19,968 bases of DNA from a bacterium (GCA_021817655.1 JAKAGE010000009.1:1-19968), one strand, 5' to 3'; numbered from the stretch's first letter, positions 1 through 7,197 are shown. Numbers and translations: made by a program. The notes: a model not told the origin generated them from the letters alone.

Positions 1-2
1 AC

Positions 3-500
3 CGGAGCCCCGCGGCGCGATCAACGGCGGCCGCGCCGAGCTCGCGCGAAACCTCTCCGCGCCTCGCACTCTGGTGCAATCTCGATACATTTTTAAAACT
101 TGATTGGGCGATGAAGAAGCGATTTCACGGGCATGATCCGCGGATTGCCATATACGTTGACGATATCGGCATCACCGCAAGCCGGGTTGATAAGGCAGAT
201 ATGGAAGCAATGTTTTTGGTGGCGAAAGGGATTTTAGAGAACGCCGATCATCGCCAAAAACTTCCTCTCAATCAAGATAAAAAGAAGGTGCGATCAAGCG
301 CCGACTGAATGGAGCATCTTGGAGTAAGAATGGGGCGGAATAAACTGACCTTAGGATCCAAGGCGCGCAAAAAACTCAAGCACGTCAGACGTAAACTGGA
401 CGGTAAAATATCAAAGTCGGAGAGGGATGATCTGCGGGGCGCGCTACGTGCGTATCAAAAATATAAACAGCAGTTAGTAAAGGCGGCAAAGGATATATAA
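3..500 (+). pseudogene. Reverse transcriptase C-terminal fragment, interrupted by in-frame TGA
   Basis: The frame is open from base 3, so the 5' end lies outside the window. A TSPRLA stretch (about 51-68) resembles the RT motif 4 region (G..TSP.LA). The catalytic YVDD box follows (YVDDIGITAS, about 153-182), then a LPLNQDKKKV-like stretch and HLGVRMGRNKLTL, which fits the 'xxGxxxxxxKLxL' strand and basic C-terminal helices of retron/group II-like RTs. A TGA at 306-308 splits the frame; the sequence after it continues in the same frame to TAA at 498-500, so this is a substitution, not a frameshift. The C-terminus is Lys/Arg-rich. RT identity is well supported. Whether it is a retron, a DGR-type or an Abi-type RT cannot be decided without the N-terminal half. 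No template repeat or retron RNA is visible downstream. It is probably a decaying gene. Confidence 0.75.
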
Positions 501-551
501 TGAAGCCATGCACTTTACGTCCAGCTATTTTTCCTTTTATCTTTATCATTT

Positions 552-580
552 TTGTATACACTTGACCTCGGGGCTATAAT
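552..580 (+). promoter_or_regulatory. Promoter, -35 TTGTAT / -10 TATAAT
   Basis: A perfect -10 TATAAT (575-580) lies 17 bp after TTGTAT (552-557). The ATG at 587 is 6 nt past the -10, where transcription would start, so the mRNA is probably leaderless. A TTGACC at 562-567 is too close to the -10 to act as its -35. Confidence 0.6.
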
Positions 581-586
581 CAAACC

Positions 587-1402
587 ATGCCGCTTCCTTC
601 CCCCAAAGAACTTCATATGGAAATGCCCCTCTATGAGGTAATTAATCTCGGTGCTTATGCGTCGACCGATTCCTATCAAGTGGTATTTTACAGCGGGACT
701 ATCGATGCGTTTTGTTTGGAGTGTGAAAAAGAAGGTGTATTTAGGGCTGTAGGGGGTGAGGGGACCGAAGCCGCTATCAGCGCCTGGGATTGGAATAGTA
801 TGGTAACCAACGCGAATACGATCCGCCATTTCTCTCGACAATTCATCTGCGCGAGGGACAGTGAACATCGGTTTAGGAGTTATTTTCGGCTCGACGGGGA
901 TAAGTTGATTAAGATAGGGCAGTATCCATCAGTTGCAGATTTTCAGTCACCAGGTTTGCAAAAATATAAATCCGTGCTCGGCAAAGATCGCCACAGAGAA
1001 CTTGTTCGGGCGGTTGGACTTGCTGCGCATGGCGTGGGCATTGGATCTTTTGTCTATCTTCGCCGGGTTTTTGAAAGTCTCATTGAAGACGCCCATCGCG
1101 GGGCATTAACTTCGATCTCCGGGTTTGATGATGAGGAATATCAACACTCTCGAGTAGAAGAGAAGATTTTGATGTTGAAGGTGTTACTACCTCCTTTCTT
1201 GGTTGAAAATAGGGCAATCTATTCGATATTGAGCGTAGGGGTTCATTCTTTAACCGAAGAGGAGTGCCTTGAGCACTACGGCCCCATGAGGGTTGGCATC
1301 GAATTGATTTTGGATCAACGCTTAGAACAAGAAAAGCGCCAAGAAAAAGAAACTGAAGCAAAAAAGGCTATCGCCAAAATCCACCAAAAAGTAAAAGAAT
1401 AA
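587..1402 (+). CDS. Hypothetical protein with zinc-ribbon-like N-terminus and DUF4145/HEPN-like C-terminal domain
   Basis: 271 aa, soluble. The N-terminal half has a CxxC (C43-C46) and, later, C88-x5-H94, which could form one zinc site, followed by a KIGQYPS segment. The middle holds GLAAHGVGIGSFVYLRRVFESLI (about residues 144-166), followed by helices and a GVHSLTEEECL segment. This layout resembles the YLRRxxE...H core of DUF4145-type helical domains related to HEPN, by my recognition rather than by search. A strict RNase motif R-x4-6-H is not present. The C-terminal 40 residues are highly charged (Lys/Glu) and probably a helix. The start was chosen because ATG 587 sits 6 nt after a perfect -10. 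The next gene starts directly after this stop codon (TAAATG), so the two form one unit, located beside an RT remnant. The function is unknown; a role in defence is only a guess from context. Confidence 0.7.
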   Translation: MPLPSPKELHMEMPLYEVINLGAYASTDSYQVVFYSGTIDAFCLECEKEGVFRAVGGEGTEAAISAWDWNSMVTNANTIRHFSRQFICARDSEHRFRSYFRLDGDKLIKIGQYPSVADFQSPGLQKYKSVLGKDRHRELVRAVGLAAHGVGIGSFVYLRRVFESLIEDAHRGALTSISGFDDEEYQHSRVEEKILMLKVLLPPFLVENRAIYSILSVGVHSLTEEECLEHYGPMRVGIELILDQRLEQEKRQEKETEAKKAIAKIHQKVKE

Positions 1403-1903
1403 ATGGATCTTCCCGTACAGATTACATTTTTCAAAAAACTGGAACTCTATCAGGAGTTAAAATCCCGTGATGCAAGGCGTGGCGATGATAAAGCGTGGAT
1501 GGGGGAGAAAGATATACTCCGATGGGCCGCTACAGAGCATCGTCATCTTGGTACGGGCATTGATTGGTTGTTTGTGAAGACTAATATACTTACAGATCTC
1601 CGGTATAATAATTTTCCCGACGACGCGTTGCGCCCGATGGAGAATTTGCTTCAGCGGGGTTATGTGGTGGGATGGCCTAAGATAAAATTTTTGAAAGAAG
1701 GGTTGTTAATGGGGGAGGTTATTGATGAGGTCGCGCAAGGAAGGGGTTGGCGATACGAATTCCTCTATTGGTTTACTTGGATCGCGGTTATTTGTGGGGT
1801 GTTACTAGTAATAGGGCCTGTGGTAAAGTTTATTTTGTTTACTGTTTTCCATTTTGCTTATTTTTTGAGTGGGAGCCACTCAACTCGATGGTATCTTCGA
1901 TGA
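1403..1903 (+). CDS. Hypothetical small membrane protein, second gene of a two-gene unit
   Basis: 166 aa, not recognised. Residues 1-115 are soluble and rich in charged and aromatic residues. A very hydrophobic stretch, about 118-156, would form one long or two short membrane segments, leaving a short SGSHSTRWYLR tail. The ATG follows the upstream TAA with no spacer (TAAATG at 1400-1405), which implies translational coupling and a shared job with the 271-aa protein. A helical DUF4145-like protein paired with a small membrane protein could be a sensor/effector pair, but nothing in the sequence proves this. Confidence 0.6.
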   Translation: MDLPVQITFFKKLELYQELKSRDARRGDDKAWMGEKDILRWAATEHRHLGTGIDWLFVKTNILTDLRYNNFPDDALRPMENLLQRGYVVGWPKIKFLKEGLLMGEVIDEVAQGRGWRYEFLYWFTWIAVICGVLLVIGPVVKFILFTVFHFAYFLSGSHSTRWYLR

Positions 1904-1952
1904 GAGCCGCCGCTTTGGCATCTCGACTGCTATTGGGATATCACAATGTTAT

Positions 1953-1981
1953 TTGACGGATATTTATAAACATGATATGAT
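1953..1981 (+). promoter_or_regulatory. Consensus-like promoter, TTGACG-17-TATGAT
   Basis: -35 TTGACG at 1953-1958, a 17-bp spacer, then -10 TATGAT at 1976-1981, with an upstream TGA giving an extended -10. The predicted start near 1988 leaves a leader of about 30 nt carrying an SD (AGGTGG, 2009-2014) for the gene at 2018. This differs from the leaderless promoters elsewhere in the window. Confidence 0.6.
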
Positions 1982-2017
1982 TTCATCCGCAGCAGCACAT
2001 TTTCAGCGAGGTGGAAT

Positions 2018-2374
2018 ATGCCGATCATCACCGTGCAGGGATTGCCTGCGGATACCAATGAACAGGCCTTGCAGTCGCTCTATCGCGCCTGCGCGGCCCG
2101 CGTCGCCCTGATCAAGGAACTCAAACTGACCAGTACCCGTCAACTCACGTTCTTTTTCCCGCCCGACATGATGGCGCTCGATCTCGGTCAAGAGATCATC
2201 GTCACCGTGGACGGCCTCTTTGTGAAACCGGAGCGGACGCCCGAAGTGCGCAACCGCCTGGCGGAAGCGCTTGGCGAAACCGTCAAGGAATATTTCCCGG
2301 ATGCATTCGTGGAAGTCCTCGTGCATTCGTTCGACCCGGCCCAGGGTTTCTGGACATCGGACAAGGAGGGGTAG
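2018..2374 (+). CDS. Tautomerase-superfamily-like protein (Met-Pro start), first of a pair
   Basis: 118 aa, soluble. It starts MPIITVQGL: a Pro directly after Met fits the tautomerase superfamily (4-OT, CHMI, MIF), where cleavage of Met frees the catalytic Pro1 amine. Length fits CHMI/MIF-size members (about 115-125 aa) with two beta-alpha-beta units. The first helix would be around residues 13-34 and the second around 75-96 (EVRNRLAEALGETVKEYF), followed by a strand VEVLVHSF. An SD (AGGTGG) sits 3 nt before ATG. The next gene begins 2 nt after the stop and also encodes a Met-Pro protein. The family assignment rests on Pro1, length and predicted fold order, so the exact substrate is unknown. 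Confidence 0.5.
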   Translation: MPIITVQGLPADTNEQALQSLYRACAARVALIKELKLTSTRQLTFFFPPDMMALDLGQEIIVTVDGLFVKPERTPEVRNRLAEALGETVKEYFPDAFVEVLVHSFDPAQGFWTSDKEG

Positions 2375-2376
2375 TC

Positions 2377-2739
2377 ATGCCGGTCGTTATGGTGCAATAC
2401 CGCTTCGGCCTCGACCAAGTCGTTGCGAGGCTCGCCAAAGCACTTCCCGAAATCGTCGCGCCGAACCTCACGATCGAGGGGCGGCCGCTCGATGACGGAA
2501 GCATCACGCCTGCCGAAATCATCGTGCGGTGCAACAAAGGAAGCGAGATGGACGTCAACGGCAAGGAACTCGAGATTATCATCCTTGCTCACGATTTCCC
2601 TGAACGGAAGGCCAACCTTGAGGAGCGGAAGGACGCAATCATCGAAGGCGTCCGGAAGTTCTTCAAGGAGGAAGATTTCAGAGGCGTCGCCGGATTCGTC
2701 TGGATATTCCTCGTGCCTACCGCCTTCGGACGGCTTTAA
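2377..2739 (+). CDS. Tautomerase-superfamily-like protein (Met-Pro start), second of a pair
   Basis: 120 aa, begins MPVVMVQYRF, again with Pro at position 2 as in the CHMI/MIF group of tautomerases. A second half of the form ELEIIILAHDFPERK...RKDAIIEGVRKFF gives a strand followed by a helix, as expected for the second beta-alpha-beta repeat. A strong SD (AAGGAGGG, 2363-2370) overlaps the end of the upstream gene and is 6 nt from ATG. Sequence identity to the upstream partner is low apart from the start and general layout, so the pair could assemble as a heteromer like heterohexameric trans-3-chloroacrylic acid dehalogenase; that is inference. A terminator follows directly, so the two genes form a closed bicistronic unit. 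Confidence 0.5.
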   Translation: MPVVMVQYRFGLDQVVARLAKALPEIVAPNLTIEGRPLDDGSITPAEIIVRCNKGSEMDVNGKELEIIILAHDFPERKANLEERKDAIIEGVRKFFKEEDFRGVAGFVWIFLVPTAFGRL

Positions 2740-2758
2740 CCATCGATCGATAACAAAT

Positions 2759-2793
2759 GCCCGGGTTGCGCAATGCGCCCGGGCGATTTCTTT
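2759..2793 (+). terminator. Rho-independent terminator of the tautomerase pair
   Basis: Stem GCCCGGG (2759-2765) pairs with CCCGGGC (2778-2784), with a possible inner GCGC/GCGC stem. The T-rich run ATTTCTTT (2786-2793) follows. Confidence 0.7.
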
Positions 2794-2852
2794 AATATGA
2801 ATCCTTGTAAAAATTTTTAAGGCGACAAATTTGGAATGTATAAAAGGGCACC

Positions 2853-2930
2853 CGTCTTAAAAACGGTTCCAACATCATCCACCAGCCCGCGCAGCGTCTT
2901 AAAGTGGTAGAGATAGCGATTCACTCCTCA
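2853..2930 (+). repeat. Dispersed repeat copy 1
   Basis: Contains CGTCTTAAAA, then ACGGTTCCAACATCATCCAC, CAGCCCGCGCAG and a second CGTCTTAAAGTG (ends 2906), followed by a degenerate CTCC tail near 2924. It shares this order with copies at 3831, 10013 and 10795. It lies between the tautomerase terminator and the extended -10 of the IMPase-family gene. Read on the minus strand the core gives HFKTLRGLVDDVGTVFKT. Confidence 0.8.
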
Positions 2931-2950
2931 AGCCGGTGGGGTACTTATTT

Positions 2951-2959
2951 TGCTATACT
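2951..2959 (+). promoter_or_regulatory. Extended -10 promoter TGCTATACT
   Basis: TGC followed by TATACT (2954-2959). ATG 2966 follows after 6 nt, predicting a leaderless transcript. No -35 is visible. An identical TGCTATACT occurs before the genes at 11992 and 14905. Confidence 0.55.
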
Positions 2960-2965
2960 GATGAC

Positions 2966-3778
2966 ATGAAGAATGCATCCATGACTGAAGATCAATATCT
3001 CGATATCTTAGTTTCGTCGGAATCTATTTTTGAACAGGCCGCCACTTTTGCGTGCGACTTAAGGGGAAACGTTTCTTCGTATACCAAATCGGAAACGGGT
3101 GTTGATATCCTGGACATTGTGACCGATGCCGATTTGAAGGTCCAAGAGTATATTCTTTCAAGATTGGCAGAAACACCGCTGGTTGAGTGCGAATTGATTG
3201 CTGAAGAATCAACTCCATCAGTCTCAAAATTCAAAGGGACAAATGGATTAGTGCTCACTATCGATCCTATTGACGGTACGGCGATGTATGTCGCCGGACA
3301 GGGATTTTTTTCCCTGATCGTTGGCTTGCACAATAAAAAGGAGCCGTTATACACCTATTATCGATACCCGTTGCTCGACTGGACGAAGAGGATCGTAAAA
3401 GATCGAGCGGAAGATATTGGCAGTGTGCCTGAAGTGAAAATAAAGCCAAGCATTGGATCGATGAGTAAGATCGCATATTTGGCTCATGTTAAGCCGGATA
3501 CGTTACCACTCGATCTCGAAGAGAAGCTCGCAGCTCGAGGATTATCTGTTTGTGATCGGAAGGATATATCCGATGAGGCTACTATGACCGCGTTGCTTTA
3601 TCTCGAAAAAATCGCCGGGGTATGTGTGCAAAACCCCATTGCATATGACTGTTTAGGTCCGTTGCATTATGCGTATACGAGTGGATTTGAAATCTATTCA
3701 ACCGTAGATCTCTCAAAACCAACCAAGGGTCCATTCGGGATATATTATCCTGGATTATATGTGGTATGGAAAAAGTAA
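2966..3778 (+). CDS. Inositol monophosphatase-family phosphatase
   Basis: 270 aa. Family: Mg2+-dependent phosphatases of the IMPase/FBPase/CysQ superfamily, which remove phosphate from inositol-phosphate, sugar-phosphate or 3'-phosphonucleotide substrates. Visible motifs: DIVTDAD (about 50-56), the metal-binding EE of IAEEST (E80-E81), DPIDGT (D100 to T105), and a C-terminal NPIAYDCLGPLHYA in place of the usual WD.A. motif. Start: an upstream in-frame ATG at 2936 exists, but it precedes the -10 box. ATG 2966 is 6 nt after TATACT, so it is preferred. There is no SD. It stands alone, flanked on both sides by copies of the dispersed repeat. The substrate cannot be read from the sequence. The Trp to Tyr change in the last motif is a mild deviation. 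Confidence 0.85.
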   Translation: MKNASMTEDQYLDILVSSESIFEQAATFACDLRGNVSSYTKSETGVDILDIVTDADLKVQEYILSRLAETPLVECELIAEESTPSVSKFKGTNGLVLTIDPIDGTAMYVAGQGFFSLIVGLHNKKEPLYTYYRYPLLDWTKRIVKDRAEDIGSVPEVKIKPSIGSMSKIAYLAHVKPDTLPLDLEEKLAARGLSVCDRKDISDEATMTALLYLEKIAGVCVQNPIAYDCLGPLHYAYTSGFEIYSTVDLSKPTKGPFGIYYPGLYVVWKK

Positions 3779-3830
3779 GTTTTTGGGTTTGGGTGTTATC
3801 GGAGAGGGGTTAAACCATTAAGAGAAAAAT

Positions 3831-3887
3831 TTTAAGACGGTTCCAACATCGTCCACGAGCCCGCGCAAAGCTCCGCTGTGGAGGCGG
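3831..3887 (+). repeat. Dispersed repeat copy 2
   Basis: TTTAAGACGG, then TTCCAACATCGTCCACGAGC and CCGCGCAAAG. The second CTTAAAGTG module is missing and the copy runs straight into CTCCGCTGTGGAG (3871-3883), matching the CTCC-N5-GGAG tail of copy 3. The rest of the 235-bp spacer up to the gene start at 4014 shows only a promoter. Confidence 0.75.
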
Positions 3888-3978
3888 GAGTGGACTGCTT
3901 TCTGCTGCCTAGTGCAATAGATGCTTTATGAGATCAGAAGGAAACACAGCCGCGCCTCATATCTTGCGGTGCTTTGTT

Positions 3979-4007
3979 TTGAGTTTATGCCTTCATTGAT
4001 TTAGACT
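3979..4007 (+). promoter_or_regulatory. Promoter TTGAGT-17-TAGACT
   Basis: TTGAGT (3979-3984), 17 bp, TAGACT (4002-4007). The second of two tandem ATGs, at 4014, lies 6 nt downstream, the same spacing as at other leaderless starts here. It marks 4014 as the original start of the methyltransferase. Confidence 0.45.
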
Positions 4008-4013
4008 TGTATG

Positions 4014-4130
4014 ATGAGTTCTAGGGTCGAGGCCGACGAGGAATATTATAATCGGATCAAAAAATTCAACATCGTTCATTATGCGGGGGAAACCCCCTAT
4101 TATTCTGTGGCTCCCCTTCGTCCCGCTTAA
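4014..4130 (+). pseudogene. Severed N-terminal part of the methyltransferase
   Basis: From ATG 4014 (or 4011) an open frame of 38 codons ends at TAA 4128-4130. It encodes MSSRVEADEEYYNRIKKF and then NIVHYAGETPYYSVAPLRPA. This is the expected lead-in of a class I SAM methyltransferase, and it is in the same frame as the core that begins at 4137. Removing the stop gives one 267-aa protein. A single substitution (for example GAA or CAA to TAA) explains the break. Confidence 0.65.
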
Positions 4131-4136
4131 AAGGCA

Positions 4137-4817
4137 TTGCTAGGGACGCTTCCCCAGGGATCCAGCATCCTCGACCTCGGTTGCGGATCGGGGAGGTTTT
4201 CCGTTGGGGCTGCATTATTGGGTTTTAAAGTGACTGGATTAGACATAACGGCTGCTGCAATAGAGGCCGCGCGTGCGAAGGCGCTACGTGAAAATGCCCA
4301 GAACGCCGTATTCGTAGAAGGCGACATGACCTCCCTGCCGTTTCCCGATGGCTCGTTCGATTACGTTTTTTGTCCGAGGTTCGTCATCAATGCTGTGGCA
4401 ACTTTTAGAAAGAGAGAAAAAGCAGTAGCCGAGATGCTACGAGTTGTGAATCCTTCGGGGACTGTATTTATCGAAAGCTTCAATGAGCTTTATTGTGGGC
4501 GTGGACCAGGCACGCCTTTGGTGAATATTATAAAAGGCATATGGCGGAGGGTTGTGATCGCATTGCACGCATGGACGGGAAAGCCATATACAGGTTTGTT
4601 GCCTGGAGATATCGTATATAAAAACAACAAAGTTGAGGGTGCTCCTGATGGATATGCGCATTTACCCACAATAATTGAGTTGCGAAGAATGCTTCCGGAA
4701 GAGAAGCGGTCTACGGCAATATTCCGCTCAATTCCCCAGATAACCGGACGCATAAAAGGGATGGATATTTTTAAATACTTCCGCTACTCGATGTGGGTTA
4801 TAGTAAAGAAGCGATGA
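4137..4817 (+). CDS. Class I SAM-dependent methyltransferase (N-terminally interrupted)
   Basis: 226 aa from TTG 4137. Motif I is ILDLGCGSGRFS (about residues 11-22), motif II ends in GLDIT, the acidic loop is VEGDMTSLPF, and motif IV/post-I is FDYVFCPRFVINAV. These are the SAM-binding features of Methyltransf_11/25-type enzymes that methylate small molecules. A C-terminal variable region of about 100 residues probably sets the substrate. The true N-terminus was at 4014; an in-frame TAA at 4128-4130 now forces reinitiation at a non-ATG codon (TTG 4137 was chosen as the first usable codon) or makes this a pseudogene. The Rossmann core is intact, so a shortened enzyme may still fold. The stop overlaps the start of the Nudix-nucleotidyltransferase gene (ATGA at 4814-4817), which ties the two into one operon. 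Confidence 0.7.
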   Translation: MLGTLPQGSSILDLGCGSGRFSVGAALLGFKVTGLDITAAAIEAARAKALRENAQNAVFVEGDMTSLPFPDGSFDYVFCPRFVINAVATFRKREKAVAEMLRVVNPSGTVFIESFNELYCGRGPGTPLVNIIKGIWRRVVIALHAWTGKPYTGLLPGDIVYKNNKVEGAPDGYAHLPTIIELRRMLPEEKRSTAIFRSIPQITGRIKGMDIFKYFRYSMWVIVKKR

Positions 4818-6067
4818 AATTCGAAAAAGGAGACCGAATTACGCGAACGAAGACCGCTGTTTTGCACGAGTCGGCGGGAGGGGTTTTACTCTTTCGCGAC
4901 CCACGCTCGAACCATATTTTCGTGGCCTTACTGAAGACGGAAAGCGGGGAATATGTATTGCCGAAAGGACACCTCCACGGGAAGGAAATTCCGGAACAGT
5001 CTGCGGCGCGGGAGATCAAAGAGGAGCTATCGCTGCCGCGCGCACCGCGCTTGCGGGGGAGAGTGGGGGCAACCCAGTACCAATTCGCCGTTCCCGGCGA
5101 CAAGCGCGTTCACAAAAAGAAAGTTCATTGGTTTATTTTTGAGTCGTACGAGAAGGAGACGCTCGCACCCTTGAAAAAAGAAGGATTCGTCGCGGCTCGA
5201 TGGATGCCTTTTGGCGAGGCGACGAAGAAGGCGACGTACAGTAAGAGAGAAATTGTGAGGGCGAAAAGCATATTCGACCGGCGCAGGATGAATAAGGATA
5301 TTTCCCGAGTCGATGATGCCCTTGCCGAAGTCGTGCGAACGGCAAAAAAATCATTGGGAACGAATCTCGTCGGCATCATTTTTGAGGGGAGTGGCGCAAG
5401 GGGGTCGTATCGCCATGGATGGAGCGACGTCGACGTACTTTTAGTTCTCGAAAAAATAGACACGGGGGCAAAGCGTCGAATCGGATCTTTGATTAAGGAG
5501 TGGGAAGAGAAAACGGGGATTCATCACGGCGTGAACGTCGTTACCGCAAGAGAAATAACCCGCCCCCGCCTCCCGGTTGTTTCCCTGGATGGGAAAACCC
5601 TACAAGCATTACTGGAGCTTAAACGGCATCCAGAGCGCCTGGTGTATCTGAAGTCCGCCGCGAGTTTGCGCTTCTACGTCCCGTCGCCGCGGGATATAAA
5701 GGAATACAGCATAGCGAATATCGGCATGTTCGCGAGAAAAAATCGGCGGGATCTTACCATGGGTAATGCCGGCGAAAAGGAATTGTTGAGGACGGAGATC
5801 AGGGCGGCGTTTACCATGGTCAAGCTCGCCCTCCAGGCATTTGGGGCATATTCGGAAAGCGAAGAATTGTCGACGCAAGCGCGAAAGACGTTTTCCGCTT
5901 TTGACTCCGCGTTTTTGAAAGTAGCCGAGGGGATCATTCGCCATTGGTCCACCTATAACGATAAGCGGGCGATATCCGCCGCGCTCGCACGCGCCGATCG
6001 TTTCCTGGAAGAGTTCAGCGAATATGTATACGAAAAGGCGTCCCGCACTTCTTCCCGCCGCGCCTAG
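4814..6067 (+). CDS. Nudix hydrolase - nucleotidyltransferase fusion protein
   Basis: 417 aa. Residues about 18-155 form a Nudix domain. Its box spans G52 to L74 and reads GX5EX7REUXEE (E58, R66, E67, E70, E71), with Ser at the usual final Gly. Residues about 163-265 form a Pol-beta/MNT-type nucleotidyltransferase with EGSGARGSYR (G192-S193) and SDVD (D205, D207), the catalytic GS...DxD signature. Residues about 290-415 are helical and Lys/Glu-rich, like the C-terminal domain of KNTase/HEPN-type partners. Nudix domains cleave X-diphosphate-nucleosides; MNT domains transfer NMP to protein, RNA or drug. ATG 4814 overlaps the methyltransferase stop (ATGA) and is preferred over GTG 4793. The stop TAG shares the palindrome CTAG (6064-6067) with the stop of the convergent kinase gene. 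The substrate is unknown. Confidence 0.8.
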   Translation: MKFEKGDRITRTKTAVLHESAGGVLLFRDPRSNHIFVALLKTESGEYVLPKGHLHGKEIPEQSAAREIKEELSLPRAPRLRGRVGATQYQFAVPGDKRVHKKKVHWFIFESYEKETLAPLKKEGFVAARWMPFGEATKKATYSKREIVRAKSIFDRRRMNKDISRVDDALAEVVRTAKKSLGTNLVGIIFEGSGARGSYRHGWSDVDVLLVLEKIDTGAKRRIGSLIKEWEEKTGIHHGVNVVTAREITRPRLPVVSLDGKTLQALLELKRHPERLVYLKSAASLRFYVPSPRDIKEYSIANIGMFARKNRRDLTMGNAGEKELLRTEIRAAFTMVKLALQAFGAYSESEELSTQARKTFSAFDSAFLKVAEGIIRHWSTYNDKRAISAALARADRFLEEFSEYVYEKASRTSSRRA

Positions 6068-7197
6068 AAGTATCGATATATGGACTCGGGATCGTGCGCG
6101 TCAAACTGCGCGATGATTTCCAGAAACGCAAGGAACAAAAACTTTGTTTCTTGGGGGTATTTATTGGGATTTTTTGTGAGGGCGTGACACAGGATTAGAT
6201 AGTCGTTCATCGAAATGAAATCATCGGTATCTTTGGCTACCCATTTGCTCCTGCTTGCGAGTTTGATACGCGTCAGTTCCAGCGGCCACGACAACTTTTG
6301 CGGAGCCTCGATTTTGAAACGGAGCTTCGTGCCGCTATCTTCAAAGCCGCGCATGTTGAAATGGGAATGCAGCGTTTCGTGGTAGTGGAAGAAAAACACT
6401 CCCAGGAAATCGTTATAGTACGACTTCGCAAGCTCCATGAGCGGAGGAATGTATCCCGCGTATTCGTTATCAATGAAGTCGATTTTCCCATTCGCGATGA
6501 TGTTTCCGTGGTGCGCGTCGCCATGCCCCTTGAGGGCGAGGACGACCTTCTGGTTTTGCGGTGCGGCATATTTCGCGCGTATCGAATTGAATATTTCGCT
6601 TATGGTAGCGGGAAATTCATGGCCATTGATCTCTATGCGCCGATCGAAATATTTCGATACGCTTTCTTTCTGGTCGCCAAAAAAATCCGCATATCGATTT
6701 TCGGTCAGGCGTTTCCCGAAAAGTTCGTTCGCGGGCAGGGCGGTATACGCGGCGTATTCGAGCTTGATTCCTGGTTGGGCATATAGCGCCGCCAGAAGAC
6801 GCTCTTTCTCTTTTTCAATGTCACAAAAGGAGTCGAAGTCCCGCTGGTTTTTGATCGCCAGATATTTTTCAGCCATCAGATCCCCCTCCACGTTATCGAA
6901 CAACAGCCACGAGTGCGCAGGAGTGTCAGCGCCTGTGGCGATTATGCGGGGGACGGGGAGTAGGCTTTCAAGGAAGCGCGTTCCATCCGTTTCACGCGTG
7001 GCGCGGGATGTTTGCTCCCGCTTAAGGAAATAAGATGCGGTGCCTTTTCCCGATTTCGCCACTATGCGGAAGCTGTGCGCGTCGGATCCGTAAATTTTAG
7101 ACACGCTTTCTGCGCTCATGATCGTCGCACCTAAGACGCGCTCAACCTCCTTTTTTATATTGTCCGGCAAAGCATTATTTTCCATTTCTTCGATCAA
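6064..7197 (-). CDS. APH/choline-kinase-family phosphotransferase
   Basis: 377 aa from TTG 7197, or 373 aa from ATG 7185. The N-lobe has a Lys in YFLKREQ and a RETDGTRFLES helix. The C-lobe has Brenner's motif GHGDAHHGNII (catalytic Asp, metal-binding Asn) followed by KIDFIDNEYAG, in place of the usual IDxE/DWE metal site. Such kinases phosphorylate small hydroxylated molecules (aminoglycosides, choline, homoserine, sugars); the substrate is not evident. The TTG start overlaps the TGA stop of the upstream deaminase gene, while ATG 7185 lies 8 nt past it. Either way the two are an operon with translational coupling. It converges on the Nudix-NTase gene with a 4-bp overlap and no room for a terminator. 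A resistance role is possible but unsupported. Confidence 0.75.
   Translation of the reverse strand: MIEEMENNALPDNIKKEVERVLGATIMSAESVSKIYGSDAHSFRIVAKSGKGTASYFLKREQTSRATRETDGTRFLESLLPVPRIIATGADTPAHSWLLFDNVEGDLMAEKYLAIKNQRDFDSFCDIEKEKERLLAALYAQPGIKLEYAAYTALPANELFGKRLTENRYADFFGDQKESVSKYFDRRIEINGHEFPATISEIFNSIRAKYAAPQNQKVVLALKGHGDAHHGNIIANGKIDFIDNEYAGYIPPLMELAKSYYNDFLGVFFFHYHETLHSHFNMRGFEDSGTKLRFKIEAPQKLSWPLELTRIKLASRSKWVAKDTDDFISMNDYLILCHALTKNPNKYPQETKFLFLAFLEIIAQFDAHDPESIYRYF

Noticed and set aside
306..308. TGA in the RT frame as evidence for recoded UGA (code 25, as in Gracilibacteria/SR1)
   Set aside because: Several genes end normally at TGA (1903, 4817, 11810, 12579), two of them overlapping the next start, and other genes show no internal TGA. 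The methyltransferase is broken by TAA, which code 25 would not fix.
515..868. Minus-strand ORF covering the promoter and start of the 271-aa gene
   Set aside because: No start context, unstructured composition, and it would overlap the strong plus-strand promoter and coding frame.
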